This document shows, one piece after another, positions 26,567-33,928 of a stretch of 57,095 bases of DNA (its first letter is position 1; each line of letters starts with the position of its first letter). The notes under the pieces were generated by a model, which was given only the letters and a program-made list of their open reading frames with translations, had not been told where the DNA came from and did not search any database. This DNA is from Oscillospiraceae bacterium (lineage in GTDB: Bacteria; Bacillota; Clostridia; Oscillospirales; QAMX01): NCBI GenBank assembly GCA_015067825.1, contig SVLQ01000016.1:1-57095 (forward strand), in the 5' to 3' direction. A program made the position numbers and the translations under genes.

Positions 26567-27385
26567 CTACAAAAGCCGTTCAAGCGTAAAATCGGCGGCT
26601 TCTTCCTGAATTTCCGCAAAGCTCATCGACGGATCTGCTCCCGGTTTCGCCTGTGCAAAGACGTGGGTGGCGTTTTCCACCGTAACAAGACGGAAACTAC
26701 CGCCGCGGCGCGCATATTCCTCGGCGATCCAAACCGGCTGCCGCGGATCGACCAGCGCATCGCACGCACCGTGGATTGCCAGAATCGGCGGCAGATGCGC
26801 CTGTATCGGCAATGCCTTCAGCCACGTCAGCGGCGAAGCAGCCGCAAGGATTGCCGCATCGTAGGGTTCTCTCCCGCCTGAGATCGCCTCCATGCACGGC
26901 ACCATCCCCGGATCGGTATAGCGGATGCGGGTAAGGTCGGTCGGCCCACTCAACGCGACCACGCCGCGAACGGGCGCGATCGGCGTTTTTTCACCGAACT
27001 GCTCCCCGGCAAAAGCGACCATCATCGCCAGATGGGCTCCGGCAGAAATGCCGCCGACGACCACACGGGGCGGGTCGAGCATCCAACGGTCGGCATTGCG
27101 CGCAAAAAAGCGCAGCGCATCGGCACAGTCATCCACCGGTGCGCGGTATGAGCGCCCGTCGGTGCAGAAACGGTATTCGACCGAAGCCACGGCCACGCCG
27201 GCCGCCAGCAGCGCATCGGCCCAGCGCGAGAACCACTGCAGCTCGGTGCGGTCGCCCGCGTGCCATCCGCCGCCGTGGAAGTACAGGAGCATCGGACGAG
27301 GCCCTTTCGCCTCCGGCAGACAGAGATCGGCGAGCAGCCCGATCCCGTCGGCTTCCTTATAACAAATCGTTTCGGTGATCTGCAT
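26567..27385 (-). CDS. Alpha/beta hydrolase (esterase/acetylesterase-like)
   Basis: 272 aa, cytoplasmic (no signal). Hormone-sensitive-lipase/BD-FAE-like pattern: oxyanion motif YFHGGGWHAG near residue 37, nucleophile elbow GGISAGAH (Ser about 114), acid in HGACDALVD near 207 and His in ENATHVF near 240. Such enzymes in gut Firmicutes deacylate small sugar or aryl esters; the substrate here is unknown. Start supported by AAAGGAG. It lies upstream of the fucI promoter in the same direction without a clear terminator between. Confidence 0.9.
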   Translation of the reverse strand: MQITETICYKEADGIGLLADLCLPEAKGPRPMLLYFHGGGWHAGDRTELQWFSRWADALLAAGVAVASVEYRFCTDGRSYRAPVDDCADALRFFARNADRWMLDPPRVVVGGISAGAHLAMMVAFAGEQFGEKTPIAPVRGVVALSGPTDLTRIRYTDPGMVPCMEAISGGREPYDAAILAAASPLTWLKALPIQAHLPPILAIHGACDALVDPRQPVWIAEEYARRGGSFRLVTVENATHVFAQAKPGADPSMSFAEIQEEAADFTLERLL

Positions 27386-27401
27386 GATCGTTCTCCTTTG
27401 G

Positions 27402-27436
27402 CAAAAGCCGCACGGAACGTCGTCCCTGCGGCTTTG
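27402..27436 (-). terminator. Terminator after the TraB/GumN gene
   Basis: Stem AAAGCCGCA/TGCGGCTTT running into TTTTG on the minus strand; it reaches into the leader of the hydrolase gene. Confidence 0.75.
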
Positions 27437-27439
27437 GAT

Positions 27440-28387
27440 TTATTGTTGTTCGACGGTACAGCCGGCCTCTGTCAATGCGTTGACTAGCCCGGTCTCACCG
27501 ACCATATGCGCCGCACCGACGATATAGAAGCAGACCTCGCCGCTCGCCAGCAATTCCAGCGCCTGTTCGGCCATGCCCGCGTTGCGCGCATCCATCATTT
27601 CGTAAGTATACTCCGCATAAAGCGCGAGTTCTTCCTCGGTCAGACCTTCGGGTTCTTCGGTGATATAAGCGCTGAAGGCGGCAAAATCCCCGCTCTTGTA
27701 GAGTTCGTAAAGCCGCCGCATCTCTTCTTTTTGCGCTTCACGGTCGGTAAGCGACGAACGCAGCAGCAGTGCGGAGAGCTCGTCGGAGAAGCCGGCCATC
27801 ATCTCGTACTGCATTTTCGCCGATTCCAGCTCGTAAATCTCCTTGCCGTCGTCGTGAGCCCGCTCCAAGAAGTGGCGATCCACACCGTAGCGATCCTTCA
27901 GACCGCAGGCGTCGGAGATCTCCAGATCCAAAAGTGACGTCCACATCGCCGGATGCATATAGTCAAACGCCGCACCGTAGCTGCCGATCTCTTCCAGGTA
28001 CGCACGCGCCTTTTCGTAGAGTTCGGCAGGCAGATGGTCGCGGATCGTCGTGCCGTCGGTGTAGGTAAAGATCATCGACAGTTCCGTCAGCGCCTCCATA
28101 TCCCGCTCCAAAGCGACGATATCGGCCTCGACAGCCAGCAGATCGGCGGCTTCGTAGGCATCCGTGACGATCTCGGGCAGCGGATAGAGCGATTTGTCGC
28201 CGACGTGGATCGACCCGAGCAGATAGAGCTCGCCGCCAGCAGCGCCGGTAACCTTCCAGAAAAGCATCCCGCTCGGCTCACCTTCGGCCGGTTGCCCTTG
28301 ATTTACCGAAGTAATTTTACAAGCGGACAAAAGCGACGCAAGCATCGCCAAAACCAGCAAAAATGCCGTCAGTTTTCTTATTTTCAT
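27440..28387 (-). CDS. TraB/GumN family lipoprotein
   Basis: 315 aa. Signal peptide with lipobox LLSAC (Cys about residue 23), then a TraB/GumN domain: LYLLGSIHVGDK near residue 55 and, at the C-terminus, CFYIVGAAHMVGETGLV. The paired His motifs (SIHVG and AAHMVG) suggest a metal site, in line with the Tiki-like protease fold reported for this superfamily; the bacterial function is unknown. 24 bp downstream of spoIIR, so probably cotranscribed with it. Confidence 0.9.
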   Translation of the reverse strand: MKIRKLTAFLLVLAMLASLLSACKITSVNQGQPAEGEPSGMLFWKVTGAAGGELYLLGSIHVGDKSLYPLPEIVTDAYEAADLLAVEADIVALERDMEALTELSMIFTYTDGTTIRDHLPAELYEKARAYLEEIGSYGAAFDYMHPAMWTSLLDLEISDACGLKDRYGVDRHFLERAHDDGKEIYELESAKMQYEMMAGFSDELSALLLRSSLTDREAQKEEMRRLYELYKSGDFAAFSAYITEEPEGLTEEELALYAEYTYEMMDARNAGMAEQALELLASGEVCFYIVGAAHMVGETGLVNALTEAGCTVEQQ

Positions 28388-28411
28388 CGTATTTCACGCT
28401 CCGTTTTCGAT

Positions 28412-29062
28412 TCAGAATAGCGATTTCAGCGCCTGCCACCACTCCAGCAGCTTAAAACGCACCGCGATGTCGGGCGTCTGCGCAGTCATCGTCCGCCATT
28501 GGCCGTCGGTAAAGACGGTCGTATCCGCCGCCGCAGACGTACAAAAAGGCGGGAACATCACGCACCACCAGTTTTGCCCTTCTCCGGCCCCAATCGTCAC
28601 CCGCAGCGCCGTGTATTCGCCCGCCGGCAGCGTGATCGAGCCGTAAGTGCGCGCCGGGAAGGACTCGGTGCAGATCCGCGCCGTCACCGGAAGCGGGCAT
28701 CCGTTTTCCGCGAGCTCTACCTCGGCCGCCGCACACAATTCCGGCAGCCGCGCCTTCGCCCAAGCCTTCGCCTCGGCTGCATTTTGGAACCCAGCGAGCT
28801 CCGCGCCGCTCAGCTCCAGCAGGCGGTCGCGTACAATGAGTTTCAGCGCCTGATCCTCTGCCGAGTCCGACTGCGCGACGACGTGCAGCCGCAGGACGCG
28901 TGCGGCGATCTGCCGCTGCTCAGCCGCAGAAGCTGCCACGGTGTAGGCAAGAACGATCGCCAGTCCCGCCGCCATTGCCAGTTCCAGCCGCAGCAGTTTT
29001 GACGCCGCTAATCTGTGCGCAAGACGGCTCCACGAGGTTGAAAAAATGCTTGTTTTTGTCAT
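28412..29062 (-). CDS. spoIIR: Stage II sporulation protein R (SpoIIR)
   Basis: 216 aa. Forespore-expressed secreted signalling protein that activates the SpoIIGA protease to process pro-sigma-E in the mother cell. It has an N-terminal membrane/signal segment (about residues 28-48), then the family motifs LRLHVVAQSDSAEDQALKL (57-75), FPARTYGSITLPAGEYTALR (133-152) and GQNWWCVMFPPFC (159-171). GGAGGGT supports the start. A sigma-F-like promoter lies directly upstream at the end of the MATE gene. Confidence 0.95.
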   Translation of the reverse strand: MTKTSIFSTSWSRLAHRLAASKLLRLELAMAAGLAIVLAYTVAASAAEQRQIAARVLRLHVVAQSDSAEDQALKLIVRDRLLELSGAELAGFQNAAEAKAWAKARLPELCAAAEVELAENGCPLPVTARICTESFPARTYGSITLPAGEYTALRVTIGAGEGQNWWCVMFPPFCTSAAADTTVFTDGQWRTMTAQTPDIAVRFKLLEWWQALKSLF

Positions 29063-29093
29063 GTACAGACCCTCCGTTTCCTAATGCAAACAG

Positions 29094-29122
29094 AGGATTG
29101 CCGTCTTTTTTTGTTTCTATAC
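29094..29122 (-). promoter_or_regulatory. Candidate sigma-F promoter of spoIIR
   Basis: Minus strand: -35 GTATA (29118-29122), exactly 15-bp spacer, -10 GGCAATCCT (29094-29102), against the sigma-F consensus GYATA-N15-GGnnAnAnT (one mismatch). It overlaps the last codons of the MATE gene. spoIIR is a classical sigma-F target. Confidence 0.5.
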
Positions 29123-30496
29123 CTTCTGCTCCGCAGATTCGGGCAAAACATCGGTCTTCAGCCGTTTCATCATCAGAATGCGCGGCACGTAGAACGCCGT
29201 ACGCACGACCCAGTCGAGGCACATCGCCAGGTTCAGCCCCAGCGGACCCATGCCGAGCTTGATCCCGATGAACCACGCCCCCATGACGCGCATGATCCAC
29301 ATGCTCGGGATCGAGATCATTGTCACAAAGCGGACGTCGTTAACCGCGCGCAGACCGTGGGCCGCGACGAAGGCCGGCGGCCACGTCAGCGGGATCATCA
29401 CCAGATACAGCTTCAGAATGCCGATAGCAACAGGCTGGGCCTCGGCACTCGGCTTATAGATGGACACCACTTGCGGCAGGATAAAATAGAGCACCACGCT
29501 GAGCGCGGAAAGGAACGCCATCGACATCCAGAGGCATTTGAGCAAATTGGTACGCGCTTCTCTGCGGCGGCCCGCACCGTAACACTGTCCCGAGACCGTG
29601 GTGGCGACGATCGCAAACGACATCCCCGGGATGCAGATCAGCCCGAACATCGATCCAGCGATCGTGTTGCCCGACATCTGCGCGGTCGTCATCGTGCCGA
29701 CGAACACAGAGATGATCAGACGGCCGCTCTGGAACAGGGCTGTATCAAAGCCGGAAGGCAGGCTGATATTCAAAACAGGCTTCAAAATCGCTTTTGTAAA
29801 GTGCAGATTGATCCACTTCAAGATATCTTTGCCGTATTTGGCGAGCAGCACGCGGAAGAGGAGCAGCATACCCACAACGCGCGCAATGAGCGTTGCGAGC
29901 GCTGCACCGGCCACACCCATATCAAACCCGAAGATAAACAAAGCGTTCAGACCGACGTTGATCAGGTTGACGCCCAAAGAGACGCGCATCGGCGTTTTGG
30001 TGTTGCCGCTGCCACGGAAGATACCGGTGATGATCGTCATCATGCCGAAGAAGGGGTAGCTCGCGCCGGTGATGCGGAAATAGGCCAGCGCGTTTTCACG
30101 CACGGCCGGTTCGATCTCGGGATAGAGGATATCGACGATATAGGAACCGAAGGCAATCACGCAGAGGGCGATCGTGCTCATCACCAGCGTCATCAGCGCC
30201 ACCGTCTGGCTGACCGTGCGCTTAACGCCGCCATAGTCGCCGCGCCCGGAAAGCTGGGCGATGACGACGGTCGCACCGGTGGAGATCGCCGCAAAGATCT
30301 GGATGAACATATTGTTGATCGTGTCGATCAGACCGACCGCCGAAACAGCCGTATCGCCGATATTGCTGACCATGATCGTGTCGGCAATACCGACCGTCGA
30401 GGCCAGCGTCTGTTCGATCAGCACCGGCCACAGCAGACGGAAGATCCGTTTGTTCGTAAACATCACTTCTCTGCGCTCAAGCTCCGTTCGCTCCAT
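29117..30496 (-). CDS. MATE family efflux transporter
   Basis: 459 aa with about 12 membrane helices in two homologous halves: RLLWPVLIEQTLASTVGIADTIMV at the N-terminus and LNISLPSGFDTALFQSGRLI opening the second half. MATE proteins exchange drugs or metabolites for Na+ or H+; the substrate cannot be predicted. AGAGGGAACGAT precedes the ATG. It lies 33 bp after the LTA-synthase-like gene in a probable shared transcript. Confidence 0.92.
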   Translation of the reverse strand: MERTELERREVMFTNKRIFRLLWPVLIEQTLASTVGIADTIMVSNIGDTAVSAVGLIDTINNMFIQIFAAISTGATVVIAQLSGRGDYGGVKRTVSQTVALMTLVMSTIALCVIAFGSYIVDILYPEIEPAVRENALAYFRITGASYPFFGMMTIITGIFRGSGNTKTPMRVSLGVNLINVGLNALFIFGFDMGVAGAALATLIARVVGMLLLFRVLLAKYGKDILKWINLHFTKAILKPVLNISLPSGFDTALFQSGRLIISVFVGTMTTAQMSGNTIAGSMFGLICIPGMSFAIVATTVSGQCYGAGRRREARTNLLKCLWMSMAFLSALSVVLYFILPQVVSIYKPSAEAQPVAIGILKLYLVMIPLTWPPAFVAAHGLRAVNDVRFVTMISIPSMWIMRVMGAWFIGIKLGMGPLGLNLAMCLDWVVRTAFYVPRILMMKRLKTDVLPESAEQKV

Positions 30497-30529
30497 ATCG
30501 TTCCCTCTCTTTTTCTCATTCTTTTTCTG

Positions 30530-32320
30530 TCACCGCACCGAATACCCTGCACCAATCACCCGGTCGTAGGTCAACGCGTCGAGGAAGTAATCGTCCAGAC
30601 GCTCGTCGGCATCGCACGCCGTGGTGTAAACAGGCACGGTCTGTGCGTGGCAGAGCATCGCCGCGGAGATCTCCGGCACCGATTCCGGCACGGCCAGCGA
30701 GATCAGCAGATGCGGCAGGTAAAAAAGCGACAGCTCCGTTTCCGGCACGGCTGCGGCGGATAGTTCGTAGTTTGCATAGATCACGTAGCTTTGGCGGTAA
30801 AGTGCGGCATAGTTTTCTTCGCCGTAGCCGTTTTGCTCGTAGAAATTGCCGTCCAGACCAAAAAACGGATAGTGATCGCCGACGTAAAGCAGGATCGTCG
30901 GCTCACGAAGTGCATCGACCGCATCCTTCAGCGCCTGCAGTGCCCGGTCGGTTTCGGCAATGCCTTCCATATAAAAAGCCATTTCGTCCTTGCCGGATTC
31001 CGCTTCATAGTAATACGGCTGGTGGTTCTGCATCGTCGCCGCAAACAAAAACGTTGGTTCTTCGGTCGATTCGAGCAGCTCGACGAGCTTTTCAAAACAG
31101 ACCGCATCGTCTGCGCGCCCGTAGCGCGTGCGGTCGCCGATGGCAAACGCATCTTCAAACAGGAGCGTATCGAAACCAAACGTGGGATAAACTGTATTGC
31201 GGTCGTAGAAATCGGCGGTATAGGGGTGCAAATAGATTGTTTTATAACCCATTTTTGAAAACAGCGCAGGGATCGCCGCAACGGATTCCCGCTCGATTTC
31301 GCGGTGCGGCTCGATCGGATCCTTGAGCGACGCCACCGGCAGCCCCGTCAGCAGTTCAAATTCCGAACGCGCCGTATATCCGCCAAAAGTCGGCACGACA
31401 GCAGTGCCACTGATCCCCTCGGAAGAGAGCGCGTCGAATGCCGAGTAGGGCGCGTTACCTACATCGGACGCGAGCTTGCGAAAATCGGCATAGGACTCAC
31501 CCATAATCACAACGACGTTGTGCGCTGCCGGATTTGGTGCAAACGGTTCGTCCGGCACTTCCGCCAGCAGAGCAGCAACCGCTTCCGCCGAATAGTTGTC
31601 CGGTTCCGAAATCCCGCCGAGCACAATCTGCGACAACTCACTCGCCCAAAACGCCAGCAAACGGTTGCGTTTGAACTTCGCATTTGCCATAAAGGTGCTG
31701 ACGGCTTCCCGGTGATCCACGCCGAACACGCCGTAGAGAATGCCGGAAAGCGGCGTTACAACCATCGCCGCCGCACAGATAAGGCACACCGCCGCGGTGA
31801 TCCCGCGGCGCGATGGCCGCATCGAAACGTGGCAATTGCGCATCCACAGCACAAAAACCACCGATAGCAAAATAAAGAAGTCGATCACCAGATACGCGGT
31901 CAGATGGAGCTTAGCCATGCCCGCAACATCGTTCAAATTGCCGGCAAGCGCCATATCCGGCGGCAGAAAATGACTGCCGCTGACATCAAATTTGAAAAAC
32001 TCCACGCACGAAAGCGCGTAGAAAAAGCCACTCAGACCGGCTGCGGCGATCCATGCGTGTTTGACGGCAGCCGTCAGGGCCATAAAGACAAGCCCCAGCG
32101 CCAAAACATCGAAACAAAAAACGCCAAACCCACCGCGCACGAATTCCCACAGCGAAGAGAGACTTTGCAGGTGGTTAAGTTCCGTAAGCAGCACCAGCAA
32201 AAACGGGAACGCCGACATCAGCACATAGTTGATTCGCCGATCCCGCGCCGTATCCGCGCCGCGCTGTGTGCGGATGAATTGTCGAATACGTAGAAAAAGC
32301 GATTGAAAACGCCGTTTCAT
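30530..32320 (-). CDS. LTA synthase/phosphoglycerol transferase family membrane sulfatase-fold enzyme
   Basis: 596 aa. Five N-terminal membrane helices (about residues 35-215) precede an extracellular sulfatase-fold domain with VVVIMGESYADF (metal Glu ~268), the nucleophile region FGGYTARSEFELLTG (Thr ~312) and YVGDHYPFFG (Asp/His ~483), all in the order of LtaS. It likely transfers phosphoglycerol to a glycolipid or sugar acceptor. Clostridia of this type often lack classical LTA, so the product may be another glycerophosphate polymer or a decorated glycan. CGGAGG supports the start. Confidence 0.88.
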   Translation of the reverse strand: MKRRFQSLFLRIRQFIRTQRGADTARDRRINYVLMSAFPFLLVLLTELNHLQSLSSLWEFVRGGFGVFCFDVLALGLVFMALTAAVKHAWIAAAGLSGFFYALSCVEFFKFDVSGSHFLPPDMALAGNLNDVAGMAKLHLTAYLVIDFFILLSVVFVLWMRNCHVSMRPSRRGITAAVCLICAAAMVVTPLSGILYGVFGVDHREAVSTFMANAKFKRNRLLAFWASELSQIVLGGISEPDNYSAEAVAALLAEVPDEPFAPNPAAHNVVVIMGESYADFRKLASDVGNAPYSAFDALSSEGISGTAVVPTFGGYTARSEFELLTGLPVASLKDPIEPHREIERESVAAIPALFSKMGYKTIYLHPYTADFYDRNTVYPTFGFDTLLFEDAFAIGDRTRYGRADDAVCFEKLVELLESTEEPTFLFAATMQNHQPYYYEAESGKDEMAFYMEGIAETDRALQALKDAVDALREPTILLYVGDHYPFFGLDGNFYEQNGYGEENYAALYRQSYVIYANYELSAAAVPETELSLFYLPHLLISLAVPESVPEISAAMLCHAQTVPVYTTACDADERLDDYFLDALTYDRVIGAGYSVR

Positions 32321-32357
32321 CGACCAAGCCTCCGTTTTGGCAAAAAAATCTGTTCAT

Positions 32358-32386
32358 ATTATAGCATACCACAGTTGCTATTGCAA
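32358..32386 (-). promoter_or_regulatory. Sigma-A promoter of the LTA-synthase-like/MATE operon
   Basis: Minus strand: -35 TTGCAA (32381-32386), 17-bp spacer, extended -10 TGCTATAAT (-10 at 32358-32363). Confidence 0.75.
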
Positions 32387-32402
32387 GCAAACGACCTTGC
32401 CG

Positions 32403-32882
32403 TCACTGCTGCAGCACACGCCACGCAGAAATCAGCTTTTCCACCGAGCAGGCGGCATTGGCCGGACTCGTCGACGGCAGCACCGTGATCTCCCGGCCAA
32501 AGCGCGGCAGCAGCAGCCGACGATAGAGCGCTTCGGCGGTTTTTCCGTTGGCAAAAATTTTGCGGATCGGTGCAGCGGAGAGAATCATATCCAGATCGTT
32601 GCCGACGGCATTTTTGATACTGGCGTCGCTGGAGCCGGTGATTTCACAGCTTGCGACCACATCCCAAAGCGCGATTTTATGCGCGAGCAGAAAGGCGGTT
32701 TTGGCGTCGATCCCCTGCGGTTCCGCCCCGCCAAACACCGCCGCCAACACTTTCCAAAAGCGGTTTCGAGGATGGCCGTAGTAAAAGCCCTGTTCCCGCG
32801 ATTTTACCGAAGGGAAACTGCCCAATATCAGGATTTCGGACGATTCGTCAAATACCGGTGGGAACGTGTGGATCTCGCGCAT
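32403..32882 (-). CDS. DNA-deoxyinosine glycosylase-like uracil-DNA glycosylase family protein
   Basis: 159 aa. UDG-superfamily fold with the hypoxanthine-DNA glycosylase pattern: LILGSFPSVKSREQGFYYGH near residue 17 and RNRFWKVLAAVFG, then ALWDVVASCEITGSSDASIKN and the C-terminal active-site motif LPSTSPAN. It would remove deaminated purine bases in base excision repair. The start at MREIHTF has AAGGAGG upstream; a longer in-frame N-terminus runs over the promoter and is rejected. Confidence 0.88.
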   Translation of the reverse strand: MREIHTFPPVFDESSEILILGSFPSVKSREQGFYYGHPRNRFWKVLAAVFGGAEPQGIDAKTAFLLAHKIALWDVVASCEITGSSDASIKNAVGNDLDMILSAAPIRKIFANGKTAEALYRRLLLPRFGREITVLPSTSPANAACSVEKLISAWRVLQQ

Positions 32883-32922
32883 CCTGCCGCCTCCTTTTTT
32901 GAGTGTGTGATCTTTATTCGTA

Positions 32923-32951
32923 ATTATATGCCTTTGTAAAAAGCGTGTCAA
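32923..32951 (-). promoter_or_regulatory. Perfect sigma-A promoter of the glycosylase gene
   Basis: Minus strand: -35 TTGACA (32946-32951), 17-bp spacer, -10 TATAAT (32923-32928): full consensus. Confidence 0.85.
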
Positions 32952-33013
32952 GCGAACCTTTGTCGAAAAAACGGATTTTTCCCATTCCGGCATTCATCGA
33001 TTCACTTTGTAAA

Positions 33014-33035
33014 ATTAGTTAGTCAACTAACTAAT
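33014..33035. promoter_or_regulatory. Perfect 9-bp inverted repeat upstream of nrdG
   Basis: ATTAGTTAG-TCAA-CTAACTAAT. The size and symmetry fit an operator for a dimeric (for example MarR-type winged-helix) regulator. No T tract follows, so it is not a terminator. It abuts the first NrdR-like box. Confidence 0.5.
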
Positions 33036-33081
33036 ACTATATCTTGTGTTTGAGTAAAAAATAAATTCCCATATCTTGCGT
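33034..33081 (+). promoter_or_regulatory. Pair of NrdR boxes, 32 bp apart
   Basis: Box 1 ATACTATATCTTGTGT (33034-33049) matches 14 of 16 positions of the NrdR consensus ACACWATATATWGTGT; box 2 TTCCCATATCTTGCGT (33066-33081) matches 10 of 16. The start-to-start distance of 32 bp, about three helical turns, is the arrangement known for NrdR box pairs upstream of ribonucleotide reductase operons. They lie just upstream of the promoter of nrdG-nrdD. Confidence 0.7.
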
Positions 33082-33089
33082 TTTTCCTC

Positions 33090-33119
33090 TTGACAATATA
33101 GTTGCGTCTATGTTACAAT
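33090..33119 (+). promoter_or_regulatory. Sigma-A promoter of nrdG-nrdD-trxB
   Basis: -35 TTGACA (33090-33095), 18-bp spacer, -10 TACAAT (33114-33119). Confidence 0.75.
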
Positions 33120-33163
33120 AACAATCGGCTCGGACTTATCCGGAGCGAAAGGAGGCGGGAGTC

Positions 33164-33874
33164 ATGGTCATCCGCGGACTGCAGAAACTCACACTGTTGG
33201 ATTACCCAGGCAAGGTTGCCTGTACGGTTTTTACCGACGGGTGCAACTTTGCCTGCCCCTTCTGCCACAATGCCTCGCTTGTCCACCGTCCCGACGTGCC
33301 CCCGACCAACGCCGCACCTGCGATCCCAACCGACGAGGTGCTGGCCTTCCTCAAAAAACGACAGGGCATTCTGGACGGGATCTGTGTCACCGGCGGCGAA
33401 CCTCTGCTGCAGGCAGGACTGATCCCGTTTTTGGAGCAGGTAAAGGCGCTGGGATATCAGGTCAAGCTCGATACCAACGGCAGCCTGCCCGCCCGGCTCA
33501 AGGAGCTCGTAGAAAGAAACCTTGTTGACTACGTGGCGATGGACGTCAAAAACGCGCCGGACAAATACGCCGAAACGATCGGTCGCCGCATCTACGATCT
33601 CGCGCAGGTTCGCGAAAGCGCCGAATTTCTCCGCTCGCTCCCCGGCCGCTACGAATTCCGCACGACCGTCGTCCGCGAATTCCATACCGCCGCCGATTTT
33701 GAGCAAATTGGCATCTGGCTGGCGGGTGCGGAGCGCTACTTCCTGCAGAGCTTTATCGATTCCGGCGATATCCTCTCCCCCGGACTCCACGCACACGACC
33801 CCGAAACCCTGCATAAATTCCTTGCGATCGTCCGCCAAACGATCCCTGCCGCCGCACTCCGCGGCATCGACTAA
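33164..33874 (+). CDS. nrdG: Anaerobic ribonucleotide reductase activating protein (radical SAM, NrdG)
   Basis: 236 aa radical-SAM enzyme. The iron-sulfur motif is CNFACPFCH (Cys 27, 31, 34 region), followed by the SAM-binding ICVTGGEPLLQ (near 73). It generates the glycyl radical on NrdD. The next gene is NrdD, 54 bp downstream, which fixes the identity over related activases such as pyruvate formate-lyase activase. AGGAGG with good spacing supports the ATG. Confidence 0.93.
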   Translation: MVIRGLQKLTLLDYPGKVACTVFTDGCNFACPFCHNASLVHRPDVPPTNAAPAIPTDEVLAFLKKRQGILDGICVTGGEPLLQAGLIPFLEQVKALGYQVKLDTNGSLPARLKELVERNLVDYVAMDVKNAPDKYAETIGRRIYDLAQVRESAEFLRSLPGRYEFRTTVVREFHTAADFEQIGIWLAGAERYFLQSFIDSGDILSPGLHAHDPETLHKFLAIVRQTIPAAALRGID

Positions 33875-33928
33875 CCCGCAGACGTACCGAACTTGTATCA
33901 TAACACACAAATTTTGGAGGGAACAAGC

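Noticed and set aside
29084..30763. 559-codon plus-strand ORF
   Set aside because: Exactly antisense to the MATE gene; Arg/His/Asp-rich shadow of a GC-rich coding strand, no domain or ribosome site.
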